64,000 nucleotides of DNA from Pandoraea pneumonica (GTDB lineage Bacteria > Pseudomonadota > Gammaproteobacteria > Burkholderiales > Burkholderiaceae). The notes below the pieces were generated by a model, which saw nothing but the letters and a program-made list of their open reading frames with translations, was not told the origin of the DNA and searched no databases. Shown one piece after another: positions 47,643 to 57,024 of this stretch. Position 1 is the first letter of the stretch. Each line of letters begins with the position of its first letter. Position numbers and translations under genes: made by a program. The stretch is taken from contig NZ_CABPSK010000001.1 of the NCBI RefSeq assembly GCF_902459645.1, positions 1,178,001 to 1,242,000 on the forward strand, given 5' to 3'.

Positions 47643-49079
47643 TTACCCATTCGCCCACCCTGCCCCGAGCGATTTATATAGCGCGATAGCGCTGCGCACT
47701 TCTGCTCCCTGACTCAACGCAAGCGCGTCGCGCGCGTGGTTGGCCGCGCGTTGCGCCGTAAGCACCGGCAAGTACCCGCTCAAGCCGCGCTGATACAACC
47801 GCGTCGCCCGATCAAGCGCGAGTTGGCTGTCTTGTACCGCTGCCGTCAACGCAATCTGCCGCGCCCTTTCGCTGTTCAGCCCGGTCAGCGCATCTTCCAC
47901 GTCGCGCAAGGCCAGCCGTACGTCGCGCTCATAGGCCAATCGCGCGGCGTCCGCTTGCGCTTGCGCCACCGCCACACCCGCACGCGCGCTGCCGCCGTCG
48001 TAGAGCGTCTGACTCGCCTGCAAACCCGCCGACCATGCAAGGCTCGCGCCCGAGAACAGGTCGTGGATCAAGCTGGCCGTCGTCCCCAAACTCAGCGGAA
48101 TGCTGAAACGAGGAAAGCGTGCCGCCTCGGCCACGCCGATGCGTGCCGTTGCCGCAGCGAGCCTGCGTTCCGCGGCACGCACGTCGGGGCGCTGACGAAT
48201 TACTTCCGACGGCATCGACAGCGGCAACGAAGGCGCGATGGGCCACTGACGCGACGGCTGCGCCAGTGCGTCGCGCCAGTCGCCCGAGAATCCGCCTGTC
48301 AGCACGCCGATGGCATGACTAAGCCGCGCAATGTCGGCGTCTAGCAGCGGCGGCAACGCCTGCGCCGTCTCGCGCTCGGCACGCGCTTGCGCCACGTCGG
48401 CCGACGTGCCAAGCCCTTGGGCAAGCGCGCGCTCGGCCAAACGTTCCCCCTCCAGCAGGTTGCGAATGTTCTCTTGGGCGATGGCGCTGCGTGCCTGTGC
48501 CGTGCGCAACATCGCGTAATCGGCGGCCAACTCGGCTAGCAAGCTGACCTGCACGGCATGCGCGTCGTCGGCTACCGCCTCGATATGCGCGTCGGCCGCC
48601 TCAACCGCACGTTGTGTGCCGCCGAAGATGTCCAACTCCCAACTGGCGTCGAATCCCGCGCGCCACGTTCGCGATTCCCCAATGCCCGGCGGCCAGTCGA
48701 GCCGCTCGCTCGAGCGCAGTGCTTGCCCCATGCCACCGACCGAAACGTTTGGCCCCAGCCCGGCCGCGACCTGTACGCGCTCCGCTCTCGCCTGCGTCAG
48801 CCGTGTACGGGCAATCGCAAGATCCTGATTCCGTGCCAATGCGGTGTCGACAAGCCGATCGAGCACCGGGTCGTGAAAAGCGCGCCACCACGTACGCAAC
48901 GCCGCTTGCTGTGTGGCGTCGTGGACGGCGCTCACCTTCGACGCCTCGTGCCACTGCGACGGCACATCGACGCGCGGCGCGTGATAGTCGGGGCCGAGCG
49001 TCGTACAACCGCTCATGAGCAGGGCGAGCGACGCGACGAGGGCCGATTTCCGATGAAACAAATGAAATACGCGGACCAT
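47643..49079 (-). CDS. NodT-type outer-membrane efflux lipoprotein
   Basis: A 478-residue outer-membrane factor of the TolC/NodT family that forms the exit duct of a tripartite pump. A lipobox LLMSGC (Cys25) is followed by TTLGPDYHAPRVDVP, typical of NodT-type proteins. Two OEP repeats are visible, marked by DLAIARTRLTQARAERVQVAA near residue 88 and a second half around 300-460 with [19 protein letters not shown]. It starts three bases after the HlyD gene and is the last gene of the pump operon. Confidence 0.92.
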   Translation of the reverse strand: MVRVFHLFHRKSALVASLALLMSGCTTLGPDYHAPRVDVPSQWHEASKVSAVHDATQQAALRTWWRAFHDPVLDRLVDTALARNQDLAIARTRLTQARAERVQVAAGLGPNVSVGGMGQALRSSERLDWPPGIGESRTWRAGFDASWELDIFGGTQRAVEAADAHIEAVADDAHAVQVSLLAELAADYAMLRTAQARSAIAQENIRNLLEGERLAERALAQGLGTSADVAQARAERETAQALPPLLDADIARLSHAIGVLTGGFSGDWRDALAQPSRQWPIAPSLPLSMPSEVIRQRPDVRAAERRLAAATARIGVAEAARFPRFSIPLSLGTTASLIHDLFSGASLAWSAGLQASQTLYDGGSARAGVAVAQAQADAARLAYERDVRLALRDVEDALTGLNSERARQIALTAAVQDSQLALDRATRLYQRGLSGYLPVLTAQRAANHARDALALSQGAEVRSAIALYKSLGAGWANG

Positions 49080-49082
49080 GAC

Positions 49083-50012
49083 TTACATCCACCGCATCAG
49101 CAGACTGGCCAGCCGCCCTTTCGGCGTACCGTCTTGCCCCGACGGACCAACGTCGACACTGCACGTCATCCCAGCGGCCAGCACGATCCCCGGCGGCACG
49201 CGGTCGATGGCGACCCGCACCGGAATGCGTTGCGCGAGGCGTATCCAAGTGAACGACGCCTCGACGCTTGGCAGCCCTTGCGCGTCGGCATGTTCATTGG
49301 CGTCGGTGATGCCCCGGCCAATGCTCGCGACGTGGCCATCGATCAGATCGTCGAAACCCATCAGCCTCACGCGGGCCGGCGCACCTGGGCGGATGCCGCG
49401 CAGTTTCGTCTCTTCGAAGTAGCCGGTGATCCAGAAACTGTGCGCGTCGAGCAAAGCAATATTCGCGCGCCCCGCAAGCGCGTAGTCGCCCGGACGAAGC
49501 CGCAAATGCGTGACATAGCCGTCGACGGGTGCACGCAATTCAGTGCGCGCCAGATCGAGCCGTGCGACGTCGAGCGCGACCTGTGCGCGACGCTGTTCCG
49601 CCAGCGCAATGGCGACGGCTTGCCCGGCGCGCTGAATCTCTTCGCCTGGCACCAGATCGTCCATGCCGCGACGGCGCTGCACGTCCTGACGCTTTTGCTG
49701 CAACACCGCGCTCGCCGCACTCAACTGCGCCTCGGCCTGCGCGAGCGCCAGTTGAAAACGTTCAGGGTCGACGCGATACAACACGTCGCCACGCCGCACG
49801 AACTGATTGTCGCTAACGGCCACGGCTTGCACCGTGCCGGAGATTTCCGGTGCAATGCGCACCACTTCGGCACTGACGCGGCCGTCGCGTGTCCATGGCG
49901 CGAGCACGTACGCGCGCCAAAGCGCCACCACGAGCACTACCGCGAGACCTAGGAAGAACAACGTGCCCGCCGCTTTCGCGACCGGCCTAAACCACAACGC
50001 ACGATTAGACAT
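49083..50012 (-). CDS. HlyD-family periplasmic adaptor of the efflux operon
   Basis: A 309-residue membrane fusion protein. A single N-terminal membrane anchor (about residues 12-32) precedes the barrel-sandwich domain with WTRDGRVSAEVVRIAPEISG near 55. A helical hairpin (about 85-150) and the second lipoyl half with LARTELRAPVDGYVTHLRLR near 152 follow. It resembles AaeA-type adaptors that pair with FUSC pumps. It overlaps the DUF1656 gene by 8 bp. Confidence 0.92.
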   Translation of the reverse strand: MSNRALWFRPVAKAAGTLFFLGLAVVLVVALWRAYVLAPWTRDGRVSAEVVRIAPEISGTVQAVAVSDNQFVRRGDVLYRVDPERFQLALAQAEAQLSAASAVLQQKRQDVQRRRGMDDLVPGEEIQRAGQAVAIALAEQRRAQVALDVARLDLARTELRAPVDGYVTHLRLRPGDYALAGRANIALLDAHSFWITGYFEETKLRGIRPGAPARVRLMGFDDLIDGHVASIGRGITDANEHADAQGLPSVEASFTWIRLAQRIPVRVAIDRVPPGIVLAAGMTCSVDVGPSGQDGTPKGRLASLLMRWM

Positions 50013-50199
50013 AAAGCATCAAGAAAGCAACCAGACAGAGAGAAATGGCGAACTCGAAGAGCGCCGGATGCCAAACGCGCCGCAGCACGCCCGTGCGTGC
50101 GAGGACATAACGCACGCTCAGAAACACCGGCACGGCAACGCAGGCATAGACGAAGAACGGCGGCAAATAGATGCCCGCCACGGCAACTTCAGTGAGCAT
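50005..50199 (-). CDS. DUF1656 small membrane protein
   Basis: A 64-residue inner-membrane protein with two hydrophobic segments (about 12-30 and 46-62) around a basic loop. It matches the DUF1656/AaeX type that accompanies FUSC and HlyD genes. It starts inside the FUSC gene (11-bp overlap) and ends inside the HlyD gene, which supports tight coupling. Confidence 0.9.
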   Translation of the reverse strand: MLTEVAVAGIYLPPFFVYACVAVPVFLSVRYVLARTGVLRRVWHPALFEFAISLCLVAFLMLYV

Positions 50200-52291
50200 G
50201 AGAACCAACCGGTGATGGTGAAGAGTGAGACGAGCTGGATGAGGAGGAGAAGTAGTCCGCGTGCGCGTCGAGCAAGTCGGCAATGTCGACCCGGGCGGCG
50301 GCGACGCGTGGCGACTCGCCTTCGTCATGCCGCGACCACTCACGCAGGCGCAGCACAGCGCGCCCCAAGTGCAGACTGGCTAGCGCGTGCGCAATCTCGC
50401 GGTCCATGACTTCGGGCTGCGACTTGAGCAGCGCCCCGAGTTGCGCAATACGGTGCTGTTGCCGCCATTGCCATGCGCGCGCGTTAGCCACATGACGGTC
50501 CCGACCATGCTTGCCACGCATCAGCCGCATGGCATCGTCGCGAATCAGCGCCCGCAGGCGTGCGATGTCCCGAGGCAACTGACGCGGCAGAAACAACCGA
50601 AAGCCCATCCACGCGAACAGCGTCCCGAGCACCCACGCCACTGACCAGTTCAGGAACAGCGCGAGGTCGTAGTGCATCGGGTTGTCGGCCCCCGTAAGCG
50701 TGTTGAAGCCAACGAGATAAGCGAGTGCGGCGAGTCCGTGTTGCGGCAAGGTCGTCGCCACGATGCCCGGCAACCAGAACAATGCCAACACCACCAGGAG
50801 CAAAGGCAGACCGTCGATATGCGGCAGCACGACGAATGCGCAGAGGAAGGCCATCGGCACCGCGATCACAGTGCCTTTGACGAACTGAAACGCGCCTGCA
50901 GCCGGATTCGGGGCGGTGGCAAGCAGTGCGCAATACGGCGCGACGATCAACAGCATCATGTCGCCTTGCGGCCAGCCGGTGGCGATCCAGAACGCGCCCG
51001 TGCAAACGAGTGTGAGCATGGCCCGCAAGCCGTTTTGCCACGCAGCGCGAATGTCGCGATGGAAATGCACGGGTGGCACCGGCGTCGACGTCGTACCGGG
51101 ACGTGAGCGACGCAGTGAAGCCAGACCCGCCAACGCCGCGAGGTAGTCGTCGAGTTGTTCGATCAGGCGATCGACAGCAATGTAAGTCGCGGGATGAATT
51201 GCCGGGTCGGACGAGTCGGAAGAAGCGGACGAGTCAGACGACGCGGCAGCACCACGCGGCGATTCGAGTACCGCCGCCAGACGGTTACGCGTATCGCGCA
51301 GGATGCCAACGGCACGCGGCACGCCTGCGGCACCTTCTGCCGTCGCTTGAGCGGCGTCGCGCCACGCGCTCGCGAGCATCGGTGACAGGTCTCGCCAGAC
51401 AGGCGATGGCGCGGCGTCCGGCCCGCTCAGTTGCACGCCCGCCGCACCGCCCGCCAACGCGGCGAAAAGCGACGCCATCGCGTGTCGCACCGCGCTCGCG
51501 CGGTGTGCCAAATCGGACGATTCGGCCTTCCCCAGCGCAAGCAAGTCGTCGACGCCGTAGATCTCGGCCATGAGTTGCCGCCGGGCAGCCGGGGGCACTT
51601 CGTTTGCGTGAGTCGCTGTATCGCCGCGAATGCTACTCACATCGTGTTGACTGGCAATGGCATCGGCAACATGCGCCGCCAATCGGGCCAGCACCGCTTC
51701 GAGCTTGCCGTGCACACCGCGTCGGCTGAACAGCGCCGACACCAGCCCCAGACTCACGACGCCGATCATGACGGTCGAGCCACGGCCAATCACGTGCTCG
51801 AACGTCAGTTGCGGGTGGCCAAGCGCGCCAAACGTCGCCAGCCCGACCGTATAGCCCGCGACGACGACGCCCGATGCGCGAAAATGCCGCAGCATCGTCA
51901 TGCCCGCCACGCACAGGCCGAGCCAAAGACCGAAGCCCAATAAGAACAGCCACGGCATCTGCGCGAAAGCGCTCATCAGCAGCACGGACACGACCATGCC
52001 GCCAAGCGTGCCGAGCACACGCCACGTGCCCTTGCCAATCACGACGCCCTGTATGGGATGGATGACCAGCAAGACCGTCGATGCCGCAGAGAACGGCATT
52101 TCCAATTCCAGCGCATACGCAACGATCAGTGCGAGCCACGCCGCAAGAATGGAGCGCACGACGTAAGTGGCGCGAGGCGATGTGAGATCGAACCGGCCGA
52201 GTAAGGCCAGTAAGGCCAGCAGACGAATGCTCAGGCGGCCCGGCGGTGTTGCCGAAGCGGCTGCCTGCGCCTGCGATGATGCGGATTGCAC
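50189..52291 (-). CDS. FUSC family inner-membrane efflux protein
   Basis: A 700-residue aromatic-acid-exporter-like protein with two membrane blocks, each of about five or six segments (about residues 45-185 and 425-570), joined to cytosolic domains. The first block starts SPRATYVVRSILAAWLALIV near 38. It has a Ser/Asp-rich stretch near 345-360 and a Ser/His-rich tail (YFSSSSSSSHSSPS). GTG 52291 is supported by AAAGGG five bases upstream. With DUF1656, HlyD and NodT genes it forms an AaeAB-like pump for aromatic acids or related compounds; the true substrate is unknown. Confidence 0.9.
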   Translation of the reverse strand: MQSASSQAQAAASATPPGRLSIRLLALLALLGRFDLTSPRATYVVRSILAAWLALIVAYALELEMPFSAASTVLLVIHPIQGVVIGKGTWRVLGTLGGMVVSVLLMSAFAQMPWLFLLGFGLWLGLCVAGMTMLRHFRASGVVVAGYTVGLATFGALGHPQLTFEHVIGRGSTVMIGVVSLGLVSALFSRRGVHGKLEAVLARLAAHVADAIASQHDVSSIRGDTATHANEVPPAARRQLMAEIYGVDDLLALGKAESSDLAHRASAVRHAMASLFAALAGGAAGVQLSGPDAAPSPVWRDLSPMLASAWRDAAQATAEGAAGVPRAVGILRDTRNRLAAVLESPRGAAASSDSSASSDSSDPAIHPATYIAVDRLIEQLDDYLAALAGLASLRRSRPGTTSTPVPPVHFHRDIRAAWQNGLRAMLTLVCTGAFWIATGWPQGDMMLLIVAPYCALLATAPNPAAGAFQFVKGTVIAVPMAFLCAFVVLPHIDGLPLLLVVLALFWLPGIVATTLPQHGLAALAYLVGFNTLTGADNPMHYDLALFLNWSVAWVLGTLFAWMGFRLFLPRQLPRDIARLRALIRDDAMRLMRGKHGRDRHVANARAWQWRQQHRIAQLGALLKSQPEVMDREIAHALASLHLGRAVLRLREWSRHDEGESPRVAAARVDIADLLDAHADYFSSSSSSSHSSPSPVGSHAH

Positions 52292-52397
52292 GATGACCCT
52301 TTACCGAAGTGATGTCGATCACCACTGTAGGGGCCGTCGTTACGCTGCGAAAAGTGACTTGATTGGAATTCAGGCGTGCGTCATACGCAACGATGGA

Positions 52398-53312
52398 TCA
52401 GGGGCTCGCGGGCGCGTCTGCACACAATTCTCGAATCGTGCGGCGCAGCCATTGATGGGCCGGGTCGGCCTGAAACCTCGGGTGCCACGCCTGCGTTAAC
52501 ACCACGGTTTCGAGCGGCACGGGCAAATCGAAGGGGCGAATGCGCATGCCTGCCGCGATCGCGCTTTGCGCCAGATCGGAGGGCAACGCGAGCAAGAGAT
52601 CCGAGTCCTGCAACGCAAACAGCGCGGTGAATGGCGTCGATACCACCAGGGCCACATGACGGCGAAGGCCCAAGGCATCGAGCGCGGTATCGATCGGCCC
52701 GGCAAACTTCCCCCGTCGCGACACACCGATATGCCCCCACCGAGTGATGCGCTCGGGCGTGATGTCCTCGTCGAAGATGGGATGATCGTCGCGCGCGATG
52801 CCGACAAAGCGCGTTGTGAAGAGCGACTGCACACGAATCTCCGGCCCGAGTTGGCGCGACGCGCTGATGAACAGATCGATGCGGCCGCTTCGCAGTGCTT
52901 CGTCGTCGATATCGTCTTCTTCTGGCGCGAACCGCAACATCGCGCGCGGCATTTGATTCGCCATCGCCTCGAGGAGCCGCCCGGAATGCAGACCGACGAA
53001 GATGTCGTTCGCGCGCACGTTGAAGCGCCGTTCTAGCGTCTTCAGGTCGACTTCGGCACTGGGCGTCAACACTTGCGTGGCCTGCTCGACGGCGCTGCGC
53101 ACTTGCTCGCGCAATGCCAGCGCACGAGGCGTTGGCACTAGCTTGCGGCCAGCTTGCACGAAGACCGGATCGCCGAGGGTTTCACGAATACGGCTCAGCG
53201 TGCGGCTCATCGCCGGTGGGCTCAGATGCATACGCCGGGCCGCGCCGACGACGCTCCCCTCCTCCAGCAAAACATCGAGCGCGTGAAGCAAATTCAAATC
53301 GGGATACGCCAT
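52398..53312 (-). CDS. LysR-family regulator upstream of the efflux operon
   Basis: A 304-residue LysR regulator; the winged helix covers residues 3-62 (LNLLHALDVLLEEGSVVGAA, then MSRTLSRIRETLGDPVFVQA). It points the same way as the FUSC operon and ends 106 bp before it, unlike the usual divergent layout of AaeR-type regulators. It likely controls the pump, by position only. Confidence 0.87.
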   Translation of the reverse strand: MAYPDLNLLHALDVLLEEGSVVGAARRMHLSPPAMSRTLSRIRETLGDPVFVQAGRKLVPTPRALALREQVRSAVEQATQVLTPSAEVDLKTLERRFNVRANDIFVGLHSGRLLEAMANQMPRAMLRFAPEEDDIDDEALRSGRIDLFISASRQLGPEIRVQSLFTTRFVGIARDDHPIFDEDITPERITRWGHIGVSRRGKFAGPIDTALDALGLRRHVALVVSTPFTALFALQDSDLLLALPSDLAQSAIAAGMRIRPFDLPVPLETVVLTQAWHPRFQADPAHQWLRRTIRELCADAPASP

Positions 53313-53348
53313 GGCAAGTCGAAGTCGTTGATTGCGCCTGGCGAAATC

Positions 53349-54269
53349 CTAACTCGTCATGCGTGCTTGCTGCAAAAGCCAGTCGCGCACATTGCCGACT
53401 TGCCCGGCGTGACGCTGCCGACGTGGCGACACGATGTAAAAGCCTGCGCCGGTGCGCAGTTCGGTGTCGAAGAGGCGAACGAGCCGTCCGGCTGCCACAT
53501 CCGGCGCGATGAAATCCGTATGGGCCAGCGCCAGCCCCTGCCCTGCGACGGCTGCGTCGATGGCGAGGGCCGTTTGGTTGAAGCGGATGTTTTTTGCGGT
53601 GGACAACAGGGCTTGCGCAGTCGATGGCAGCGACGCATGCGGCATTGCCCGTTCGAGGAACTGCGGCCATGCGTTGTGGGCATCGTGCAGCAACGCGTGG
53701 CCACGCAGCGTGCCCGTCGCCGCGGGATGGCCAGTCGCGGCAATGAGTTGTGGGCTGGCGACGGCCACCTGCACTTCGTCGAACAACAACTCGGTGCTGA
53801 GCCCGCCGCCAAAGGGCGGGCGGCCGTAGCGCACCGCGAGGTCGACCGCATCGGCTTGAAAATGCGACAACCGGTCGGTCGCGAGAATGCGCAGATCGAT
53901 ATCGGGATGTGTCGCCAGAAACGCGGGAAGCCTCGGAATCAGCCATTTGGCCGCAAAGGTCGGCGTGACGCTGATCGTCAGGCGAAGCGGCTCGGGACGC
54001 AATGCCTGCGTGGCCTCGGTGAGCAATTCGAAGGCACGGCGCACGCTGCCCGCGTAACGTCGGCCGTTCTCCGTGAGCGAGAGCGTACGCGGATGGCGCT
54101 CGAAGAGCTTCATCCCGAGTTCGGCTTCCAGCCCTCTGATTTGCTGCGCCACCGCGCCCTGCGTCACCCCCAACTCCTCGGCCGCTACCCGGAAATTCAA
54201 ATGACGGCTCGCGGCCTCGAAGGCCCGCAAGGCATTGAGCGACGGGAGACGGCCAAAGGCTTCGGTCAT
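53349..54269 (-). CDS. LysR-family regulator, GcvA type
   Basis: A 306-residue LysR regulator of the GcvA-like branch, with LPSLNALRAFEAASRHLNFR near residue 8, GVTQGAVAQQIRGLEAELG near 34 and LFERHPRTLSLTENGRRYA near 55. The effector domain follows from about 93. It is divergent from an SDR gene. The gap carries GTAG-TTTTT-CTAC (54273-54285) and two ATCTAG repeats (54289-54294 and 54302-54307), plausible binding sites. Confidence 0.88.
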   Translation of the reverse strand: MTEAFGRLPSLNALRAFEAASRHLNFRVAAEELGVTQGAVAQQIRGLEAELGMKLFERHPRTLSLTENGRRYAGSVRRAFELLTEATQALRPEPLRLTISVTPTFAAKWLIPRLPAFLATHPDIDLRILATDRLSHFQADAVDLAVRYGRPPFGGGLSTELLFDEVQVAVASPQLIAATGHPAATGTLRGHALLHDAHNAWPQFLERAMPHASLPSTAQALLSTAKNIRFNQTALAIDAAVAGQGLALAHTDFIAPDVAAGRLVRLFDTELRTGAGFYIVSPRRQRHAGQVGNVRDWLLQQARMTS

Positions 54270-54405
54270 GGTGTAGTTTTTCTACTGTATCTAGCGTTGA
54301 AATCTAGTGCATCGGCGAGCGCGGGCGATGTTACGCTTTCACCCATGAATTTCGAGAGTCGGCGCGCCATGGTGGCGGCAGCTGACGCTTCCGGAGGATA
54401 TCAGG

Positions 54406-55110
54406 ATGACTGTAGAAAAAGTGGCGTTGGTGACGGCAGGCGGCAGTGGCATGGGTGCGGCAGCGGCACGCCGGTTGGCGGCGGACGGTTACAAGGTCGG
54501 CATTCTGTCGTCGTCAGGAAAAGGCGAGGCGCTGGCGGCCGAGTTGGGCGGCGTGGGCGTGACGGGGTCGAATCAGTCGGTGGAATCGCTTCAACAACTG
54601 GTCGATGCGGCGGTCTCTCGCTGGGGGCGCATTGACGTGTTGGTCAATAGCGCCGGGCACGGCCCGCGCGCACCGATTCTCGAAATCAGCGACGACGATT
54701 GGCATCGCGGCATGGATACGTATCTGATGAACGTGATTCGTCCGACGCGTCTGGTGACGCCGATCATGCAAAGCCAACGCTCGGGCGCGATTATCAACAT
54801 TTCGACGGCGTGGGCGTTTGAGCCGAGCGACATGTTCCCGACGTCGGCCGTGTTTCGCGCGGGTCTCGCGTCGTTCACGAAGTTGTTCGCCGACAAGTAC
54901 GCGAAAGACAACGTGCGGATGAACAACATCCTGCCGGGCTGGATCGACAGCCTGCCGCAGCAAGACACGCGCCGCGACAGCGTGCCGATGCAACGCTACG
55001 GCAAGGCCGAGGAAATTGCCGCGACGGTGGCCTTCCTCGCATCTGAGGGCGGCGGCTACATCACCGGCCAGAACATTCGAGTCGACGGCGGGCTGACGCG
55101 CTCGGTTTAG
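54406..55110 (+). CDS. Atypical short-chain dehydrogenase/reductase
   Basis: A 234-residue SDR with a proper cofactor site (VTAGGSGMGAAAARRLA, residues 9-25) and a VLVNSAGHGPRAP block near 78 in place of the usual NNAG. The catalytic region is odd. After INISTAWAF, the position of the active-site Tyr and Lys reads FPTSAVFRAGLASFTKLFA, with no YxxxK; Ser and Arg fall at the Tyr and Lys positions. The C-terminal VDGGL is normal. GGAGG precedes ATG 54406. It is divergent from a GcvA-type regulator. Redox activity is doubtful or uses another mechanism; a binding or regulatory role is possible. Confidence 0.82.
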   Translation: MTVEKVALVTAGGSGMGAAAARRLAADGYKVGILSSSGKGEALAAELGGVGVTGSNQSVESLQQLVDAAVSRWGRIDVLVNSAGHGPRAPILEISDDDWHRGMDTYLMNVIRPTRLVTPIMQSQRSGAIINISTAWAFEPSDMFPTSAVFRAGLASFTKLFADKYAKDNVRMNNILPGWIDSLPQQDTRRDSVPMQRYGKAEEIAATVAFLASEGGGYITGQNIRVDGGLTRSV

Positions 55111-55170
55111 GTTCGGATTAGGCTCGGTTTAGGCGCGGTCTCGATTCGATTCAAGCGCGCTTGCGCCGTG

Positions 55171-55207
55171 AAAAAGCCCCGCTAGGTCTTGGACCAGCGG
55201 GGCTTTT
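55171..55207 (+). terminator. Terminator of the SDR gene
   Basis: A 12-bp perfect stem (55172-55183 with 55196-55207), whose loop carries an inner GGTC/GACC stem, ends in TTTT. It can act in both directions but only the SDR gene ends here. Confidence 0.85.
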
Positions 55208-55321
55208 CCATTGGCGGCTTTCGATACCACCCAAGCCATGTGGGCCAGAACAACGCGCTCAGCTTTTCGAATGGCCGCTTTGATAGAATCTGCCGCATTC
55301 CACGCGCGATGAGAGACCTTC

Positions 55322-56266
55322 ATGATCGACCGACGCCAGTTTGTCCGCTATGGGTTAGGCGCCATGGCTGCCGCATCGATGTCCCCGTTCGCCCACGCAC
55401 AGGACGCGGATAAGAAGGTCTTTCTCGATTACACGCAGAAACAGTTGGACGACGCCTATACGCAGACCGTGTGGGCACCCAACGCCAAGCAAGTCATCGA
55501 GGGGTACACACGCACGAGTGAGGAAGTGCGGCAGAAGTTGCCGCCTACGACCTATGCGTATGGCAACAAGCCGTCGGAGAACCTCGACGTGTTTGCTCCA
55601 CAGGGCGCACGCAATTTGCCGGTCATGGTGTTTATTCACGGTGGCGCGTGGCAGATGCTCTCTAAGGACGATAGTTCCGGTCCGGCACCGACGTTCGTTG
55701 GCGCGGGCGCCATTTATGTCGCTATCAATTTCGACAACATGCCGGGCAACACGCTGCCGGGCATGGTCGATCAGTGCCGTCGTGCGCTGGCTTGGGTCGG
55801 TGCCAATGCACGGCGTTTTGGCGGCGACCCCGAGCGAATTTATGTCTCGGGGCATTCGTCCGGCGGACATCTCACGGCGGTGATGCTGACGACTGACTGG
55901 AAGGCGCATGGCGCGCCGGCGCAATTGCTCAAGGGCGGCGTGGTCATGAGCGGGATGGGCGACCTTGCGCCGGTGGTGCAGTCGGTGCGCGGGTCGTATG
56001 TGAAGCTCAGCGCAGCACAGGTGGTTGAATTCAGCCCGATCAAGCAATTGGATAAAACCAATTGCCCGGCGCTGGTGGCTTGGGGGACGTTGGAAAGCCC
56101 GGAGTTCAAGCGCCAGAATCGGGAGCTTGCCGATGCCCTGGCCGGTCGCGCGCGCCTCGCGGGGGTGTTTCAGGTGAGAGGCGCGAACCACTTCGAAGTG
56201 GTCAACGAGCTGAATCGGCCGGATTCCGAGCTGTCGCGGGCGACGTTGGCGTTGATGAATATTTGA
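55322..56266 (+). CDS. Exported alpha/beta hydrolase (esterase/formamidase-like)
   Basis: A 314-residue alpha/beta hydrolase. The N-terminus DRRQFVRYGLGAMAAASMS resembles a twin-arginine-like signal (one Arg pair before a hydrophobic stretch, cleavage near AHA-QD at residue 26). The oxyanion motif VFIHGGAW is near residue 105, the nucleophile Ser in VSGHSSGGHL near 179, and the His in GANHFEVV near 292. It resembles kynurenine formamidase/carboxylesterase-like members, but substrate is unknown. GAGAGACC precedes ATG 55322. Confidence 0.85.
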   Translation: MIDRRQFVRYGLGAMAAASMSPFAHAQDADKKVFLDYTQKQLDDAYTQTVWAPNAKQVIEGYTRTSEEVRQKLPPTTYAYGNKPSENLDVFAPQGARNLPVMVFIHGGAWQMLSKDDSSGPAPTFVGAGAIYVAINFDNMPGNTLPGMVDQCRRALAWVGANARRFGGDPERIYVSGHSSGGHLTAVMLTTDWKAHGAPAQLLKGGVVMSGMGDLAPVVQSVRGSYVKLSAAQVVEFSPIKQLDKTNCPALVAWGTLESPEFKRQNRELADALAGRARLAGVFQVRGANHFEVVNELNRPDSELSRATLALMNI

Positions 56267-56318
56267 CTCGGCATTTGGCTGAGTGGTTGGTAATCCCTGA
56301 ATTCTGATTGAGATACGG

Positions 56319-56933
56319 ATGCAGACAGTTGCAGTGCTTGACTTCGAAACCACCGGGTTGTCGCCGACACAAGGCGACCGGGCGACCGAGATTGCGGTGG
56401 TGTTGTGGCGTGACGGTCACATCGTCGATCGCTATCAGAGCCTGATGAATGCAGGACGGCGAATTCCGTCCGACGTCGTGGCGTTGACGGGGATCACGAA
56501 CGAGATGATTGCGTCGGCTCCGCCCGTGTCGAAGGTGATGCGCGAGGCGGTGGCGTTTGTGGGGAATTGCCCTGTCGTCGCGCACAACGCGGGGTTCGAT
56601 AAGCGGTTTTGGCAGGCTGAGCTGGCCTTGCTCGGGGCATCGGCCAATCACGCGTTTGCTTGCACCATGCTCACGGCGCGCCGGATTTATCCGAACGCGC
56701 CGAATCACCGGCTATCGAGCCTGGCCGCCCTGCTGCAACTGCCGCAAACCGGACGCGCTCACCGCGCTATGGTCGATGCGGAGATGACGACGCATCTTTG
56801 GCAACGGATGCAAAGCGATATCTCACGCACCTACGGCCTTGCGCACGTCGATCACGCACTGATCTCGCGAGTGCAAGTCACGAGTAAGGATAAGGTGGCG
56901 GTGATGTTGCGGGCGTTGGCGGCGGGCGGGTGA
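56319..56933 (+). CDS. DEDDh 3'-5' exonuclease (DnaQ-like)
   Basis: A 204-residue exonuclease domain protein. The three Exo motifs are intact: AVLDFETTGL (Asp8, Glu10), VVAHNAGFDKRF near residue 86, and HRAMVDAEMTTHLW near 147 with the catalytic His and Asp. The size fits a stand-alone DnaQ/RNase T-like exonuclease or polymerase III epsilon paralogue. The replicative dnaQ usually sits beside rnhA, which is absent here, so this is probably a paralogue. It is convergent with guaA. Confidence 0.9.
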   Translation: MQTVAVLDFETTGLSPTQGDRATEIAVVLWRDGHIVDRYQSLMNAGRRIPSDVVALTGITNEMIASAPPVSKVMREAVAFVGNCPVVAHNAGFDKRFWQAELALLGASANHAFACTMLTARRIYPNAPNHRLSSLAALLQLPQTGRAHRAMVDAEMTTHLWQRMQSDISRTYGLAHVDHALISRVQVTSKDKVAVMLRALAAGG

Positions 56934-56974
56934 CGGTTAATCCGAGTGTGGCTGTTCGCCTCACGCTCAGAAAG

Positions 56975-57007
56975 AAAAACGGCTTGGCAAATGCCAAGCC
57001 GTTTTTT
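56975..57007. terminator. Bidirectional terminator between exonuclease and guaA genes
   Basis: A perfect 14-bp stem (56975-56988 with 56993-57006), an AAAT loop and T-tracts on both strands lie between the two convergent genes. Confidence 0.95.
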
Positions 57008-57024
57008 CGTTCAAACCGGGACGG

